Translations under genes and position numbers: made by a program
Shown: positions 16,945-23,967 of the stretch, in pieces
Layout: each line of letters begins with the position of its first letter
Position numbering within the stretch: the first letter of the stretch is position 1
Notes under the pieces: generated by a model
Seen by the model: the letters and a program-made list of their open reading frames with translations, nothing else
What the model was told of the DNA's origin: nothing
The model's database searches: none
Source of the DNA: Pontibacter korlensis
Lineage (GTDB): Bacteria > Bacteroidota > Bacteroidia > Cytophagales > Hymenobacteraceae
Length of the DNA: 64,000 nucleotides
NCBI RefSeq assembly: GCF_000973725.1
Contig: NZ_CP009621.1
Coordinates: 4,023,001-4,087,000, forward strand
Direction of reading: 5' to 3'

Positions 16945-18102
16945 ATGAACAATTTCACCTTTTATAACCCAGTAAAGATACTTTTCGGCAAAGGGCAGAT
17001 CAGTGCCATAGCACAGGAAATACCTGCTGGATCACGTGTCATGATAACCTATGGTGGTGGCAGCATCAAGAAGAACGGAGTCTATGACCAGGTAATGGAG
17101 GCTTTAAGGGATTATGAGGTACTTGAATTTCAAGGTATTGAACCTAATCCTCATTACGAAACATTAATGCAAGCCGTAGATATAGCAAAAAGAAAGCAGG
17201 TTGATTTCTTTTTGGCAGTTGGTGGAGGCTCTGTTATTGATGGTACTAAGTTCATTGTTGCTGCTGTAGAGTATGAGGGGGCAGATCCGTGGAATATTCT
17301 GGCAAAGCGTGAGCGTGTAACAAAGGCAGCTCCTTTTGGTGCAGTACTTACCCTGCCTGCCACAGGATCTGAGATGAATTCAGGAGCCGTCGTGACACGT
17401 GTATCCACAAAAGAGAAGTTATCATTCGGAAGCCCTTTTACATTTCCGAAGTTCTCTGTGCTGGATCCTGAGACCACTTTTACACTCCCAAAGCGACAGA
17501 TCAGCAATGGCGTTGTAGATGCTTTTTCGCATGTGCTGGAGCAGTATCTGACTTATCCTGTTAACTCACCTCTTCAGGACCGTATGGCCGAAGCTGTTCT
17601 CTTAACACTGAAAGAGGAGGGGCCAAAGGCTGTGCAGAATCCTCAAGACTATAATACTATGGCCAACTTTATGTGGGCCGCTACTATGGCGCTAAACGGT
17701 GTTATACGTGTAGGTGTGCCTACTGACTGGGCGACACATTATATTGCTCATGAACTTACTGCTCTGCATGGTATTGATCATGCAAGAACATTGGCTGTTG
17801 TTTTCCCAGCTCTGTTACGCTACAAGAGTGAGGACAAAAAAGAGAAGCTACTGCAGTATGGAGAAAGAGTATGGGGCGTTGATAGGGGTACAGAAGATGA
17901 GCGCATTGAGGCAACTATACAAGCTACAATTGCCTTCTTTGAATCGCTGGAGGTACAGACAAAACTACGTAATTATGAAGTTGGCCAAGATACAATTGAC
18001 ACCATCATCCGTCGCTTCGAAGAGCGCGGAGTGAAGGATCTAGGTGAGCGCGCTGACATACAAATTGAAGATGTAAAGCAGATCTTGATGTTGAGCCTAT
18101 AG
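16945..18102 (+). CDS. Iron-containing alcohol dehydrogenase, YqhD/BDH-like
   Basis: A 385-residue group III alcohol dehydrogenase, probably reducing aldehydes with NADPH. The N-terminus NNFTFYNPVKILFGKGQI is typical of the YqhD/butanol-dehydrogenase branch. The nucleotide motifs TYGGGSIKKNG and FLAVGGGSVIDGTKF are seen, then TLPATGSEMNSGAV. Metal ligands appear as Asp and His in NGVVDAFSHVLEQYL and two His in HYIAHELTALHGIDHARTLA. It follows the MDR reductase gene with about 100 bp between, and ends at a terminator hairpin. Confidence 0.88.
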   Translation: MNNFTFYNPVKILFGKGQISAIAQEIPAGSRVMITYGGGSIKKNGVYDQVMEALRDYEVLEFQGIEPNPHYETLMQAVDIAKRKQVDFFLAVGGGSVIDGTKFIVAAVEYEGADPWNILAKRERVTKAAPFGAVLTLPATGSEMNSGAVVTRVSTKEKLSFGSPFTFPKFSVLDPETTFTLPKRQISNGVVDAFSHVLEQYLTYPVNSPLQDRMAEAVLLTLKEEGPKAVQNPQDYNTMANFMWAATMALNGVIRVGVPTDWATHYIAHELTALHGIDHARTLAVVFPALLRYKSEDKKEKLLQYGERVWGVDRGTEDERIEATIQATIAFFESLEVQTKLRNYEVGQDTIDTIIRRFEERGVKDLGERADIQIEDVKQILMLSL

Positions 18103-18130
18103 TTCCTCAACTATCTATTCATCATAAAAG

Positions 18131-18162
18131 AACAGCCGGGGCTAAAACTCCGGCTGCTTTTT
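18131..18162 (+). terminator. Terminator after the alcohol dehydrogenase
   Basis: CAGCCGG (18133-18139) pairs with CCGGCTG (18150-18156), followed by CTTTTTG. Confidence 0.7.
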
Positions 18163-18571
18163 GCTTATAATCTGTTTATCAATAAAGCATACTCTTTAGA
18201 AGGTAATTGTACTACTTTTGACTGTTGTCAAGCAATATTCGGAACAGTATCGAAAAAGTGCATCTTCAATTATATTAAATTATGAAGATACACTCTTCTG
18301 TGTGGTTTATAAGAGAAGCAATACAAGCAACAGTTTAAATCAAGTCTTCTTATGGCTTTTGAACACTAGAAGCAAGTAGCAATCTTAGCTCATTATAAGT
18401 CTTTTATCACTTGATAATTGTCTTTTGCTATCCTTTTATAATCAAATATCGGTATTTATTATCTTTGATATAATTGTACTAAATAATCAACACATATTTG
18501 TTATAGTCGTTAAAGAAATTGGCTGCTTTTAAGCAGTTATAGCTTATTGTTTAACTAACTTCTTTTTTGCT
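18163..18571. other. AT-rich intergenic region with one imperfect hairpin
   Basis: About 400 bp with no gene seen. An imperfect inverted repeat (AGTGCATCTTCA ... TGAAGATACACT, 18257-18294) could form a hairpin. A -7-type box TATCTTTG lies at 18460-18467. Confidence 0.4.
18460..18467 (+). promoter_or_regulatory. -7 promoter box TATCTTTG
   Basis: Perfect TAnnTTTG match 104 bases upstream of the DUF4142 lipoprotein start. No TTTG at the usual upstream distance is seen. Confidence 0.4.
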
Positions 18572-19114
18572 ATGAACAAACTGATGATGAAAGGAAAGAT
18601 GTTGCTACTTATTATGATGTCATTGATAGTAGCGACATCGTGTGATGATGACGATGATGACATTGATCTAGATCAACTAACAGAGGAGAGCTTTGTGCAA
18701 CAAGCAGGTATCAACAACCTGTTTGAAATTAGAACAAGCGAAGTAACTGTAGACGATGCAGAGACAGCTGAAGTTCGCCAATTTGCGGAGCAAATGATAG
18801 CAGATCATACAGCCGCCACAAACGAATTGAAAGCTCTTGCTGATGCTAAAGGCTTGACCGTGCCGACATCACTTCCACAAGACAGACAAGCAATAGTGCA
18901 GAGATTAGAAGGTAAGGAAGGCGTGCCTCTTGATCAAGACTATATGGATGTTCAGGTTCAGTCGCATATAGAGTCAGTTGCACTTTTTGAGCAGGCTGCA
19001 GATGAGCTGGATGATGAAGAATTAAGAAACTTTGCCGAACAAACTCTTCCGTTACTCGAGGCGCACCTTGAAATGGCACGTGAAATAGAAGAAATGACGA
19101 ACGAGCTGGAGTAA
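18572..19114 (+). CDS. DUF4142 lipoprotein with six Asp after the lipidated Cys
   Basis: A 180-residue lipoprotein. The signal peptide MNKLMMKGKMLLLIMMSLIV is followed by ATSC, the lipobox. Immediately after the Cys come six Asp (CDDDDDDIDLD). The mature part is a helical bundle with DUF4142 features: EIRTSEVTVDDAETAEVRQF, AEQMIADHTAATNELKALA and LPLLEAHLEMAREIEEM. DUF4142 proteins have a ferritin-like four-helix fold, and their role is unknown. An acidic tract next to the lipidated Cys is known in Bacteroidota as a surface-export signal, so this protein is a candidate for the outer face of the outer membrane. A tnpB element follows directly and separates it from the hairpin at 20502. Confidence 0.85.
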   Translation: MNKLMMKGKMLLLIMMSLIVATSCDDDDDDIDLDQLTEESFVQQAGINNLFEIRTSEVTVDDAETAEVRQFAEQMIADHTAATNELKALADAKGLTVPTSLPQDRQAIVQRLEGKEGVPLDQDYMDVQVQSHIESVALFEQAADELDDEELRNFAEQTLPLLEAHLEMAREIEEMTNELE

Positions 19115-19126
19115 AACAACTTAAAA

Positions 19127-19300
19127 TTGACACTCCCACGCCTAAAGGCAGTAGGATTCTTGGGCTACCGAACCATTGTCCTTGTATATCTCCCAAGCTG
19201 AAACGGTCTGCCCGACCGCCTTATTTCTTATATTACTAGCTGCGTTCACATCCCTGTCCAGGACGTGTCCGTTAACACAGGTCCAATACCTGTCTGATAG
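19127..19300 (-). ncRNA. Candidate omega RNA (reRNA) at the tnpB 3' end
   Basis: In characterised TnpB elements the guide RNA scaffold covers the 3' end of tnpB and the right end of the element, with the guide taken from flanking DNA. By analogy the scaffold would end at TCAA (19130-19127), and the guide would start TTTTAAGTTGTTTTACTCCA, copied from the end of the DUF4142 gene. The 5' limit is arbitrary. Nothing but position supports this. Confidence 0.35.
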
Positions 19301-20281
19301 CTGCAGGTCGGTGTTGCGCCAACCACAAACCCAGCAGTCCTGGGAGGTATGGTTGGGGGCTACTTTATGAAACTCCCGACCATACCACCTGGACTTGTAG
19401 GCTAACATCTGCACGAACTGATACCATCCAGCGTCCGATATTGATTTGGCTAACTTGTGGTTCTTGAGCATATGCTGCACTTGCAGGTTCTCAACTACAA
19501 TCGCTTGGTTCTCGCGAATGAGTTGCGTGGTCAGCTGGTGGTGGAAGTCCTTGCGGGTGTTGCTCACTTTCAGGTGCAGCCTGGCCAGCTTTGCGACAGC
19601 CTTGCGCCTGTTGCTGCCACCTTTCTTCTTCCTCGATACAGCACGTTGCGCTCTCCTTAACTGGTGCTGGTAGCGATACAGGTGCCTGGGATTATCCACC
19701 ACCTGACCGTCTGAGGTGACCACAAAGGACTTGATACCCATGTCCAGCCCCAACACGTTTGTCACTGGTGGAAGCGGTGCTATCTCCACCTCACAGCACA
19801 GGGCCACATGCCACCCATCAGCTTCCCTGACCACGCTGGCTGTCCTGATAACCCCCTGCACATCCTGTGACTTGCGGTACTTGACTTTGCCGATTTTCGG
19901 TAGCTGGACTGTACAGGTATTCTCGTGCAGCTTCACCCCCTGCTTGTAGGTGAAGGAGCGATACTGGCCTCGCCTGGCGAACCTGGGGAATCCCTTGCCC
20001 TGCTTGAAGAAACCATCGTAGGACCTGAACAATCTATCTGTCACCTCCTGTAAAGTTTGTGAGTGTACGCACCCGATCCATTCCACGTCCCTGGCGATAG
20101 CAGAGAGCTCTTGCTGCATCTGGTTCTTGCCGATGGAAAGCCGGTGGTTTGTGTACAACTGCTTCTTATAGTCCAGGCAGAGGTTGTAGACATACCGGCA
20201 CGAGCCAAGCCACTGTGCGAAAGCCTGAGCTTGCGCCCTGGTGGGTTTGAGTCGGAAGCGGTATGTCTTGATCTGGTTCAC
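19142..20281 (-). CDS. tnpB: TnpB, RNA-guided endonuclease of an IS605-type element
   Basis: About 379 residues from GTG 20281 (NQIKTYRFRLKPTRAQAQAF). The RuvC-like site is complete: Asp180 in LGLDMGIKSF, Glu264 in IVVENLQVQ and Asp344 in DRDVNAASN. A zinc ribbon is suggested by CWVCG and WTCVNGH, but the fourth Cys of the usual C..C...C..C is missing. The frame extends to ATG 20407; that extension is atypical for TnpB and contains a promoter-like TACCTTTG (20344-20337), so the shorter form is preferred. TnpB uses an RNA from the element's right end to cut DNA next to a target-adjacent motif. The stop lies in the right-end hairpin. Confidence 0.85.
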   Translation of the reverse strand: MNQIKTYRFRLKPTRAQAQAFAQWLGSCRYVYNLCLDYKKQLYTNHRLSIGKNQMQQELSAIARDVEWIGCVHSQTLQEVTDRLFRSYDGFFKQGKGFPRFARRGQYRSFTYKQGVKLHENTCTVQLPKIGKVKYRKSQDVQGVIRTASVVREADGWHVALCCEVEIAPLPPVTNVLGLDMGIKSFVVTSDGQVVDNPRHLYRYQHQLRRAQRAVSRKKKGGSNRRKAVAKLARLHLKVSNTRKDFHHQLTTQLIRENQAIVVENLQVQHMLKNHKLAKSISDAGWYQFVQMLAYKSRWYGREFHKVAPNHTSQDCWVCGWRNTDLQLSDRYWTCVNGHVLDRDVNAASNIRNKAVGQTVSAWEIYKDNGSVAQESYCL

Positions 20282-20501
20282 GGCTGCTTTTGGCGCCTTG
20301 CCCGGTGCAGGGCATGTTTGCTGCAGCAAAGGTAACAGCCGGCAAGTGCAGGCGGTAGAACATAGGGTAAAATCGAACCCAGCAAAAGTGAAGGGATGCT
20401 GCACCACATCGAGTGGTTCAAAAAGAAAACCAAATTCATCCCTTGGCTAAAGCCCCAAGTGTTAGGGCTTTCTTTGGCATTTTCTCGTAAATAAATTCTT
20501 G

Positions 20502-20534
20502 GCACCCGTATGAATAGGTACGGGTGCTTTTTTA
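20502..20534 (+). terminator. Terminator hairpin, probably of the DUF4142 gene before transposon insertion
   Basis: GCACCCGTA (20502-20510) pairs with TACGGGTGC (20519-20527), followed by seven T. It points in the plus direction and overlaps the stop codon of the TetR gene. The only nearby plus-strand gene is DUF4142, now 1.4 kb away across the tnpB element. Confidence 0.65.
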
Positions 20535-21221
20535 TGAGTTATTTTGTTCGATAGCCTTTGTATCTAAAATACCACCGAAGATAATCTTCACCAAACCGTC
20601 GAAAACAGCTCCAGGCGTTTTGGGCATATCCTGCAGTAGCTCTGCTGGCACTTGCTCGGTGAAGTCAGGGTTCAGGATAGTCTCTAAGGCGCTGGCATAA
20701 AGTAACACAGCCATAGTGCGGCTAATATCTGTGCGTACATAGCCCTTTCTGTAGCCTTCATCTAAGAGGGTGGTAAAGCGAAGGAAAGCCGCATCTGCCT
20801 TATATTTTTGTAATTGCTGCCAGGCAGAAGGAGCATTTTTCTTTATGTCCAGCACGAATCCCGGGTTTATGTCATGGAGTTTAGTAGCTACATAACTGAA
20901 AATATGACTGATCTTTTCAGGAAAGGGCATTTGCTCATTGGCTAAAGTATGCTCCACCTCGTGCTGTATATCCTGACCATGCTGCTTGATAATCACATTC
21001 AGAATATCCTCCTTGCCAGAAAAATATTGGTACAGCGTCTTTTTGCTCATGCCAAGCCTTTTTGCCAGGTCGGCCATAAGCACCTTGCTGTAGCCATGAG
21101 TAAAGAACATAACTTTTGCTTCGGCTATGATTCTGTCGCGGGGATTATCAGGATTTACCATAGGGAGTAAGCTTTTAGGGGAAATTTTACTGGCAGTGTC
21201 TTTCATGCCTTTTGAGAGCAT
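20532..21221 (-). CDS. TetR/AcrR family transcriptional regulator
   Basis: A 229-residue regulator. The N-terminal helix-turn-helix lies at about 28-75: RDRIIAEAKVMFFTHGYSKV, then LMADLAKRLGMSKKTLYQYF.GKEDIL. The C-terminal ligand domain is divergent, with helices around FPEKISHIFSYVATKL and TMAVLLYASALETIL. The start at 21221 gives a 20-residue polar lead before the HTH; the in-frame Met at about residue 21 is another possible start. No efflux or fatty-acid gene sits beside it, so the target is unknown. The TATATTTG box just upstream supports an independent promoter. Confidence 0.88.
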   Translation of the reverse strand: MLSKGMKDTASKISPKSLLPMVNPDNPRDRIIAEAKVMFFTHGYSKVLMADLAKRLGMSKKTLYQYFSGKEDILNVIIKQHGQDIQHEVEHTLANEQMPFPEKISHIFSYVATKLHDINPGFVLDIKKNAPSAWQQLQKYKADAAFLRFTTLLDEGYRKGYVRTDISRTMAVLLYASALETILNPDFTEQVPAELLQDMPKTPGAVFDGLVKIIFGGILDTKAIEQNNS

Positions 21222-21239
21222 TGAGTAATACTACTGTCG

Positions 21240-21247
21240 CAAATATA
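21240..21247 (-). promoter_or_regulatory. -7 promoter box TATATTTG for the TetR gene
   Basis: On the minus strand TATATTTG ends 18 bases before the TetR start. It lies in an AT-rich run of alternating TA, where a regulator could also bind. Confidence 0.4.
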
Positions 21248-21738
21248 TATATTAACTTATTAAACTAGTGGTTTTACACACAAGTTATACCACCTGGCTT
21301 AGTTGCTTCTGCCACAAAAGCTAATTTGCCGTAATTCAAAAATAAATGTACCTGTTGCACTAATTCCCTTATACATATGTTCTGCATGCAGCGCAAACTT
21401 TAGCAGGCCTGCTTTTGCAATACACCTACTTGGATTAAATTAGGTGAAGCAGAAAGAGATACTGAAATTTATCCTGTTGAAGAATAGATCATAAAATTCA
21501 TATATATCTGAAAGCTAATTTATAAGGATTCTTTTTCAAGGAAATTTTATTAAATGTAATTTGTATTTTCAGCAGTAGTCTTCTAACTTGCGTCAAGCAA
21601 TCCAGGATAAGACAACTGGGAAATGCTACATAAACAGACGACAGTTAGTTAAAACATTTAAAATAATGCTGAACAAAGTACAGATGCTTACTACTTGTGC
21701 AGCCTTCAGCCTTTATAAGACAATCTAACTTTTAGCCA
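21248..21738. other. Intergenic region, no gene seen
   Basis: About 490 bp of AT-rich sequence between the divergent TetR gene and the small membrane protein gene. No convincing hairpin, repeat or reading frame was found. Confidence 0.4.
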
Positions 21739-21984
21739 ATGCTAGACATTATCAACTTAATTGCATTCTCCGGTATTTTTAATGTATTGTTCTTTTGGTA
21801 TGCATCTACCAAAATGAGCTCAAAGCCGGATCCAATTAAAACTTTGATTGTATCGTTTGTTTTCTCAATACCGCTTAGCTTCTTATTGATTGGTGTTTAT
21901 ACAACTATGCTAATTTACGCGGTTAAGAACGGAGCCAGCGAAGATGCCATGTGGGAATACATGGAGCAAGAGGAACTACAATAG
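21739..21984 (+). CDS. Small membrane protein (81 residues), unknown
   Basis: Two predicted membrane helices: LDIINLIAFSGIFNVLFFWY (about 2-21) and a second from LIVSFVFSIPLSFLLIGVYT (about 36-66). A short polar loop with SSKPDPIK lies between them, and the C-terminal tail is acidic (SEDAMWEYMEQEELQ). No family recognised. A long palindromic terminator follows 25 bp after the stop, which supports a real gene. Confidence 0.65.
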   Translation: MLDIINLIAFSGIFNVLFFWYASTKMSSKPDPIKTLIVSFVFSIPLSFLLIGVYTTMLIYAVKNGASEDAMWEYMEQEELQ

Positions 21985-22009
21985 CTTGAATTACTTTATT
22001 AATATACTT

Positions 22010-22053
22010 CTGAAACAAGAAAGCCACCCATGCAGGTGGCTTTCTTGTTTCAG
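22010..22053. terminator. Bidirectional terminator
   Basis: CTGAAACAAGAAAGCCACC (22010-22028) is matched by GGTGGCTTTCTTGTTTCAG (22035-22053) around CATGCA. It separates the plus-strand membrane gene from the convergent gene at 22081. Confidence 0.85.
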
Positions 22054-22080
22054 GTAATTTATTTTGCTAGTAGCCTAACC

Positions 22081-22317
22081 CTAGTGGCTGCCTGCGCTGC
22101 TTCCAATATCAGAGCCGCCGTCCTGAACATCGGCGCTACCTCGGCTACCACTTTTTTGAGAAGGAGCCCCACCAAACTCTCCCCTAAGCACATCGTCATT
22201 GTCTACTTTTTTGCGCTCACCAGTAGGGTTGATGTGAGGTACTTTGTTTCCCTCATTGATGGTTTTGTTTAGATCTTCGTTCTTGAGCTTGTCTTTATTT
22301 CTATCGTTGGTGTTCAT
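22081..22317 (-). CDS. Small disordered hydrophilic protein (78 residues)
   Basis: Sequence MNTNDRNKDKLKNEDLNKTI... ending GGAPSQKSGSRGSADVQDGG. It has almost no aromatic or bulky aliphatic residues in its second half, no Cys, and is rich in Asn, Asp, Lys, Gly and Ser. It would be disordered and heat-soluble, resembling hydrophilin or LEA-type stress proteins in composition. No sequence family is recognised. It lies 63 bp downstream of the 225-residue disordered protein gene, on the same strand, with its own upstream copy of the motif TATACTTCTTA. It differs from its neighbours by using Lys and lacking Tyr. Confidence 0.65.
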   Translation of the reverse strand: MNTNDRNKDKLKNEDLNKTINEGNKVPHINPTGERKKVDNDDVLRGEFGGAPSQKSGSRGSADVQDGGSDIGSSAGSH

Positions 22318-22339
22318 AATTATTAGTTTTAAAAGTTAT

Positions 22340-22350
22340 TATACTTCTTA
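22340..22350 (-). promoter_or_regulatory. Shared motif upstream of disordered-protein genes, copy 1
   Basis: On the minus strand TAAGAAGTATA ends 22 bases before the ATG at 22317. A near-identical TAAAAAGTATA precedes the gene at 23058 at similar distance. No TAnnTTTG box was found in this promoter region. Confidence 0.35.
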
Positions 22351-22380
22351 GGGTGTCCGCGTATAGCCTTAACCTATGGC

Positions 22381-23058
22381 TTAGTAGCGGTCATCCTTGT
22401 TATTTCTGTTTCTTTCATTCTGCTCCGGATGCCGACTGGTATAATTGCCATGGTAGCTATGTCTGCGTCCTGTCAATGGGTCATAATGTCTGTTCCAATC
22501 TCTGTCGTAGTTGCTGGACCCATCATATCCAAAGCTAAGGGAACCTGCCTGGTTGCCATAGTTTGCGCCGCCGCCTTGTCCGTAATAATCAGGACCGTAA
22601 TCTGGATTAAAGTTACCTGAAGCGCTATATCCGTCGCGGTCACTTATGCGATCGTGTACACTGCGATGTTGTTGATTTGAATCACCGCCAAATCGGGTGC
22701 CATAACCACCAGTTGAACGATAATGCTCATCCCTGTTGTTAGAATCGCGGTACCGGCTGTTCATGTTATAGTTATCATGGTCGTAACCACGGTTGCGGTC
22801 GTTGCCGCGGCTATAGCTGTTGTAATCCTGGTTATAGTTGCGGTTGTAGTCGTTGTTATAGTTTTGATTATAGTCATTGCCTCTGCGGCGATTTTGATCA
22901 CGGCTATCGAAACCATCCCAGGTAGACTCATTTCTGTGGTCGCTGGTAGTGTCTAAGCGGTAAGCGCCACGGTAACTATCCTCATCTGTCCTTTGCCGGT
23001 TATCGTAGCGATCCCTGTTATCTCTATCATCGTCTCGATTCCAATAGTTTCCTTCCAT
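22381..23058 (-). CDS. Tyr/Asn/Arg/Asp-rich disordered protein (225 residues)
   Basis: The sequence opens MEGNYWNRDDDRDNRDRYDN and continues in this style to the end. A central stretch is a degenerate repeat of Asn-Tyr with Asp/Arg/Gln (NDYNQNYNNDYNRNYNQDYN). Hydrophobic residues are nearly absent, there is no Cys, and Lys is rare compared with Arg. No fold is expected. The Tyr/Arg 'sticker' and Gly/Asn/Ser/Asp 'spacer' pattern is that of proteins that form condensates; this is inference. The repeat region is encoded by near-repetitive DNA (GTTATAGTTG and variants, 22800-22880). It is divergent from the related gene at 23198. Confidence 0.75.
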   Translation of the reverse strand: MEGNYWNRDDDRDNRDRYDNRQRTDEDSYRGAYRLDTTSDHRNESTWDGFDSRDQNRRRGNDYNQNYNNDYNRNYNQDYNSYSRGNDRNRGYDHDNYNMNSRYRDSNNRDEHYRSTGGYGTRFGGDSNQQHRSVHDRISDRDGYSASGNFNPDYGPDYYGQGGGANYGNQAGSLSFGYDGSSNYDRDWNRHYDPLTGRRHSYHGNYTSRHPEQNERNRNNKDDRY

Positions 23059-23083
23059 AATTAATAGCGTTTTGGTTGAATTG

Positions 23084-23096
23084 TATACTTTTTAAC
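23084..23096 (-). promoter_or_regulatory. Shared motif upstream of disordered-protein genes, copy 2
   Basis: Minus-strand GTTAAAAAGTATA ends 25 bases before the ATG at 23058. The plus-strand form ATACTTTTTAAC recurs exactly at 23955-23966, just before the gene at 23968. Confidence 0.35.
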
Positions 23097-23126
23097 GCAT
23101 GTCATGCCCTGAGGTTTAGGACATGC
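23097..23126. promoter_or_regulatory. Inverted repeat between divergent disordered-protein genes
   Basis: GCATGTC (23097-23103) and GACATGC (23120-23126) form a 7-bp inverted repeat with a 16-base gap in the 139-bp divergent promoter region. It may be an operator or a hairpin. Confidence 0.35.
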
Positions 23127-23197
23127 TTAACCTATTGGCAGGTCAATACCGTAATAACATATAGAAGTAATTTCATACTGTTAAACCTATTCAAGCT

Positions 23198-23896
23198 ATG
23201 AGAGACGAGAGAAGAGATAATTACAGAGACAGAGATAGAGATAACTACCATACCGATCCGGATGCTCGCTGGCTGCATGGGCACCACCATGGGCAAAACT
23301 CAGACCGCGGAAATTTCACTGTAGATACCCATTTTAACCGTGGCTATGGTACTAATAGAGCTAGCCAGTATGGCGATCCTACAAGTTTTAATAGTAACGC
23401 CGATCAGTGGCAGATGTATCCACAGGGGCGTTTCCAGTCTGGTGGCGCCCAATATAGTGGCAAGGACTATACACGCAACAACAACAGCGACAATCCATAT
23501 GGTATGACTTACGTGCCGAACGATGACCATAATTCCGGCCGACATTATGATCCACAAGCAGATTATTCAGATAGAGATTATGATGATCTGAGTAGAAGAG
23601 GTCAGTCAGACTACCGCTATGGCTTAGCGGACGAGCGGTTCGGCCATGATGTGCGCAGAGGAGACAATGAAGGCAATTGGGCCCGCGGATCACGTGGGGA
23701 TGATGAATCGTATCGTCGCTATGAGCATCGCAACCGCATGTATGATAATGACTATAGTACAGGCTTTGCCGGCCGTAACTATGCTCGCGGTGAGCAACAC
23801 TACCGTGAAGGACAGCACTATAGCGATATGGACACTTGGCAGGGGCAAAGCGACCAGAACTACGAGCGCTATATGCGAGACCGTGACAGACGCTAA
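23198..23896 (+). CDS. Arg/Asp/Tyr/Gly-rich disordered protein (232 residues)
   Basis: It starts MRDERRDNYRDRDRDNYHTD and ends YERYMRDRDRR. Arg, Asp, Tyr, Asn, Gly and His dominate; there is one Lys, no Cys, and very few Val, Ile or Leu. A His cluster (HGHHHGQN) occurs near residue 28. No domain recognised. It is related in style, and partly in wording, to the divergent gene at 22381 and the downstream gene at 23968 (RYGLADERFGHD, GFAGRNYARG), but direct alignment is weak. A hairpin terminator lies between it and the next gene, so the two are probably separate units. Confidence 0.75.
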   Translation: MRDERRDNYRDRDRDNYHTDPDARWLHGHHHGQNSDRGNFTVDTHFNRGYGTNRASQYGDPTSFNSNADQWQMYPQGRFQSGGAQYSGKDYTRNNNSDNPYGMTYVPNDDHNSGRHYDPQADYSDRDYDDLSRRGQSDYRYGLADERFGHDVRRGDNEGNWARGSRGDDESYRRYEHRNRMYDNDYSTGFAGRNYARGEQHYREGQHYSDMDTWQGQSDQNYERYMRDRDRR

Positions 23897-23923
23897 AGCA
23901 GAATATTAGATTATGTAACTAAT

Positions 23924-23963
23924 AGCGGCAGTGGGCTCATGCCCGCAGCCGCTCATACTTTTT
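23924..23963 (+). terminator. Hairpin terminator between two disordered-protein genes
   Basis: AGCGGC (23924-23929) pairs with GCCGCT (23948-23953), extended inward by a second stem GTGGGC/GCCCGC after one A-A mismatch, then CATACTTTTT. It ends only five bases before the next ATG. Confidence 0.6.
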
Positions 23964-23967
23964 AACT

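Larger units (their letters stand above)
19127..20486 (-). mobile_element. Solo tnpB element (IS200/IS605 superfamily), apparently complete
   Basis: The ends are deduced by comparing this copy with the second copy at 35596-36956. On the minus strand the left end follows the tetranucleotide TTAC (rc of 20487-20490) and the right end finishes in TCAA (rc of 19127-19130). These are the same cleavage tetranucleotides known for IS608-type Y1 transposition. Subterminal hairpin-forming sequences lie at both ends (CTTGGCTAAAG...CCCAAG near 20440; TCCCACGCCTAAAGGC near 19133). No tnpA is present, so mobility would need a Y1 transposase elsewhere. There are no terminal inverted repeats and no target duplication, as expected. 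Confidence 0.78.

Noticed and set aside
18257..18294. Imperfect inverted repeat AGTGCATCTTCA...TGAAGATACACT as a terminator
   Set aside because: No T run follows and no gene ends nearby that lacks its own terminator; only mentioned in the region note.
20282..20407. N-terminal extension of the intact tnpB to ATG 20407
   Set aside because: The extra 42 residues are Cys/Pro-rich and unlike TnpB, and they contain a TACCTTTG promoter box also kept in the second copy. The GTG at 20281 gives the normal N-terminus. The longer form is possible but less likely.
22700..22900. Short, nearly repeating units such as GTTATAGTTG and GTTGTAGTCG that look like a repeat array or CRISPR
   Set aside because: They are irregular in length, have no spacers, and are explained by Asn-Tyr-rich codons of the minus-strand disordered protein.
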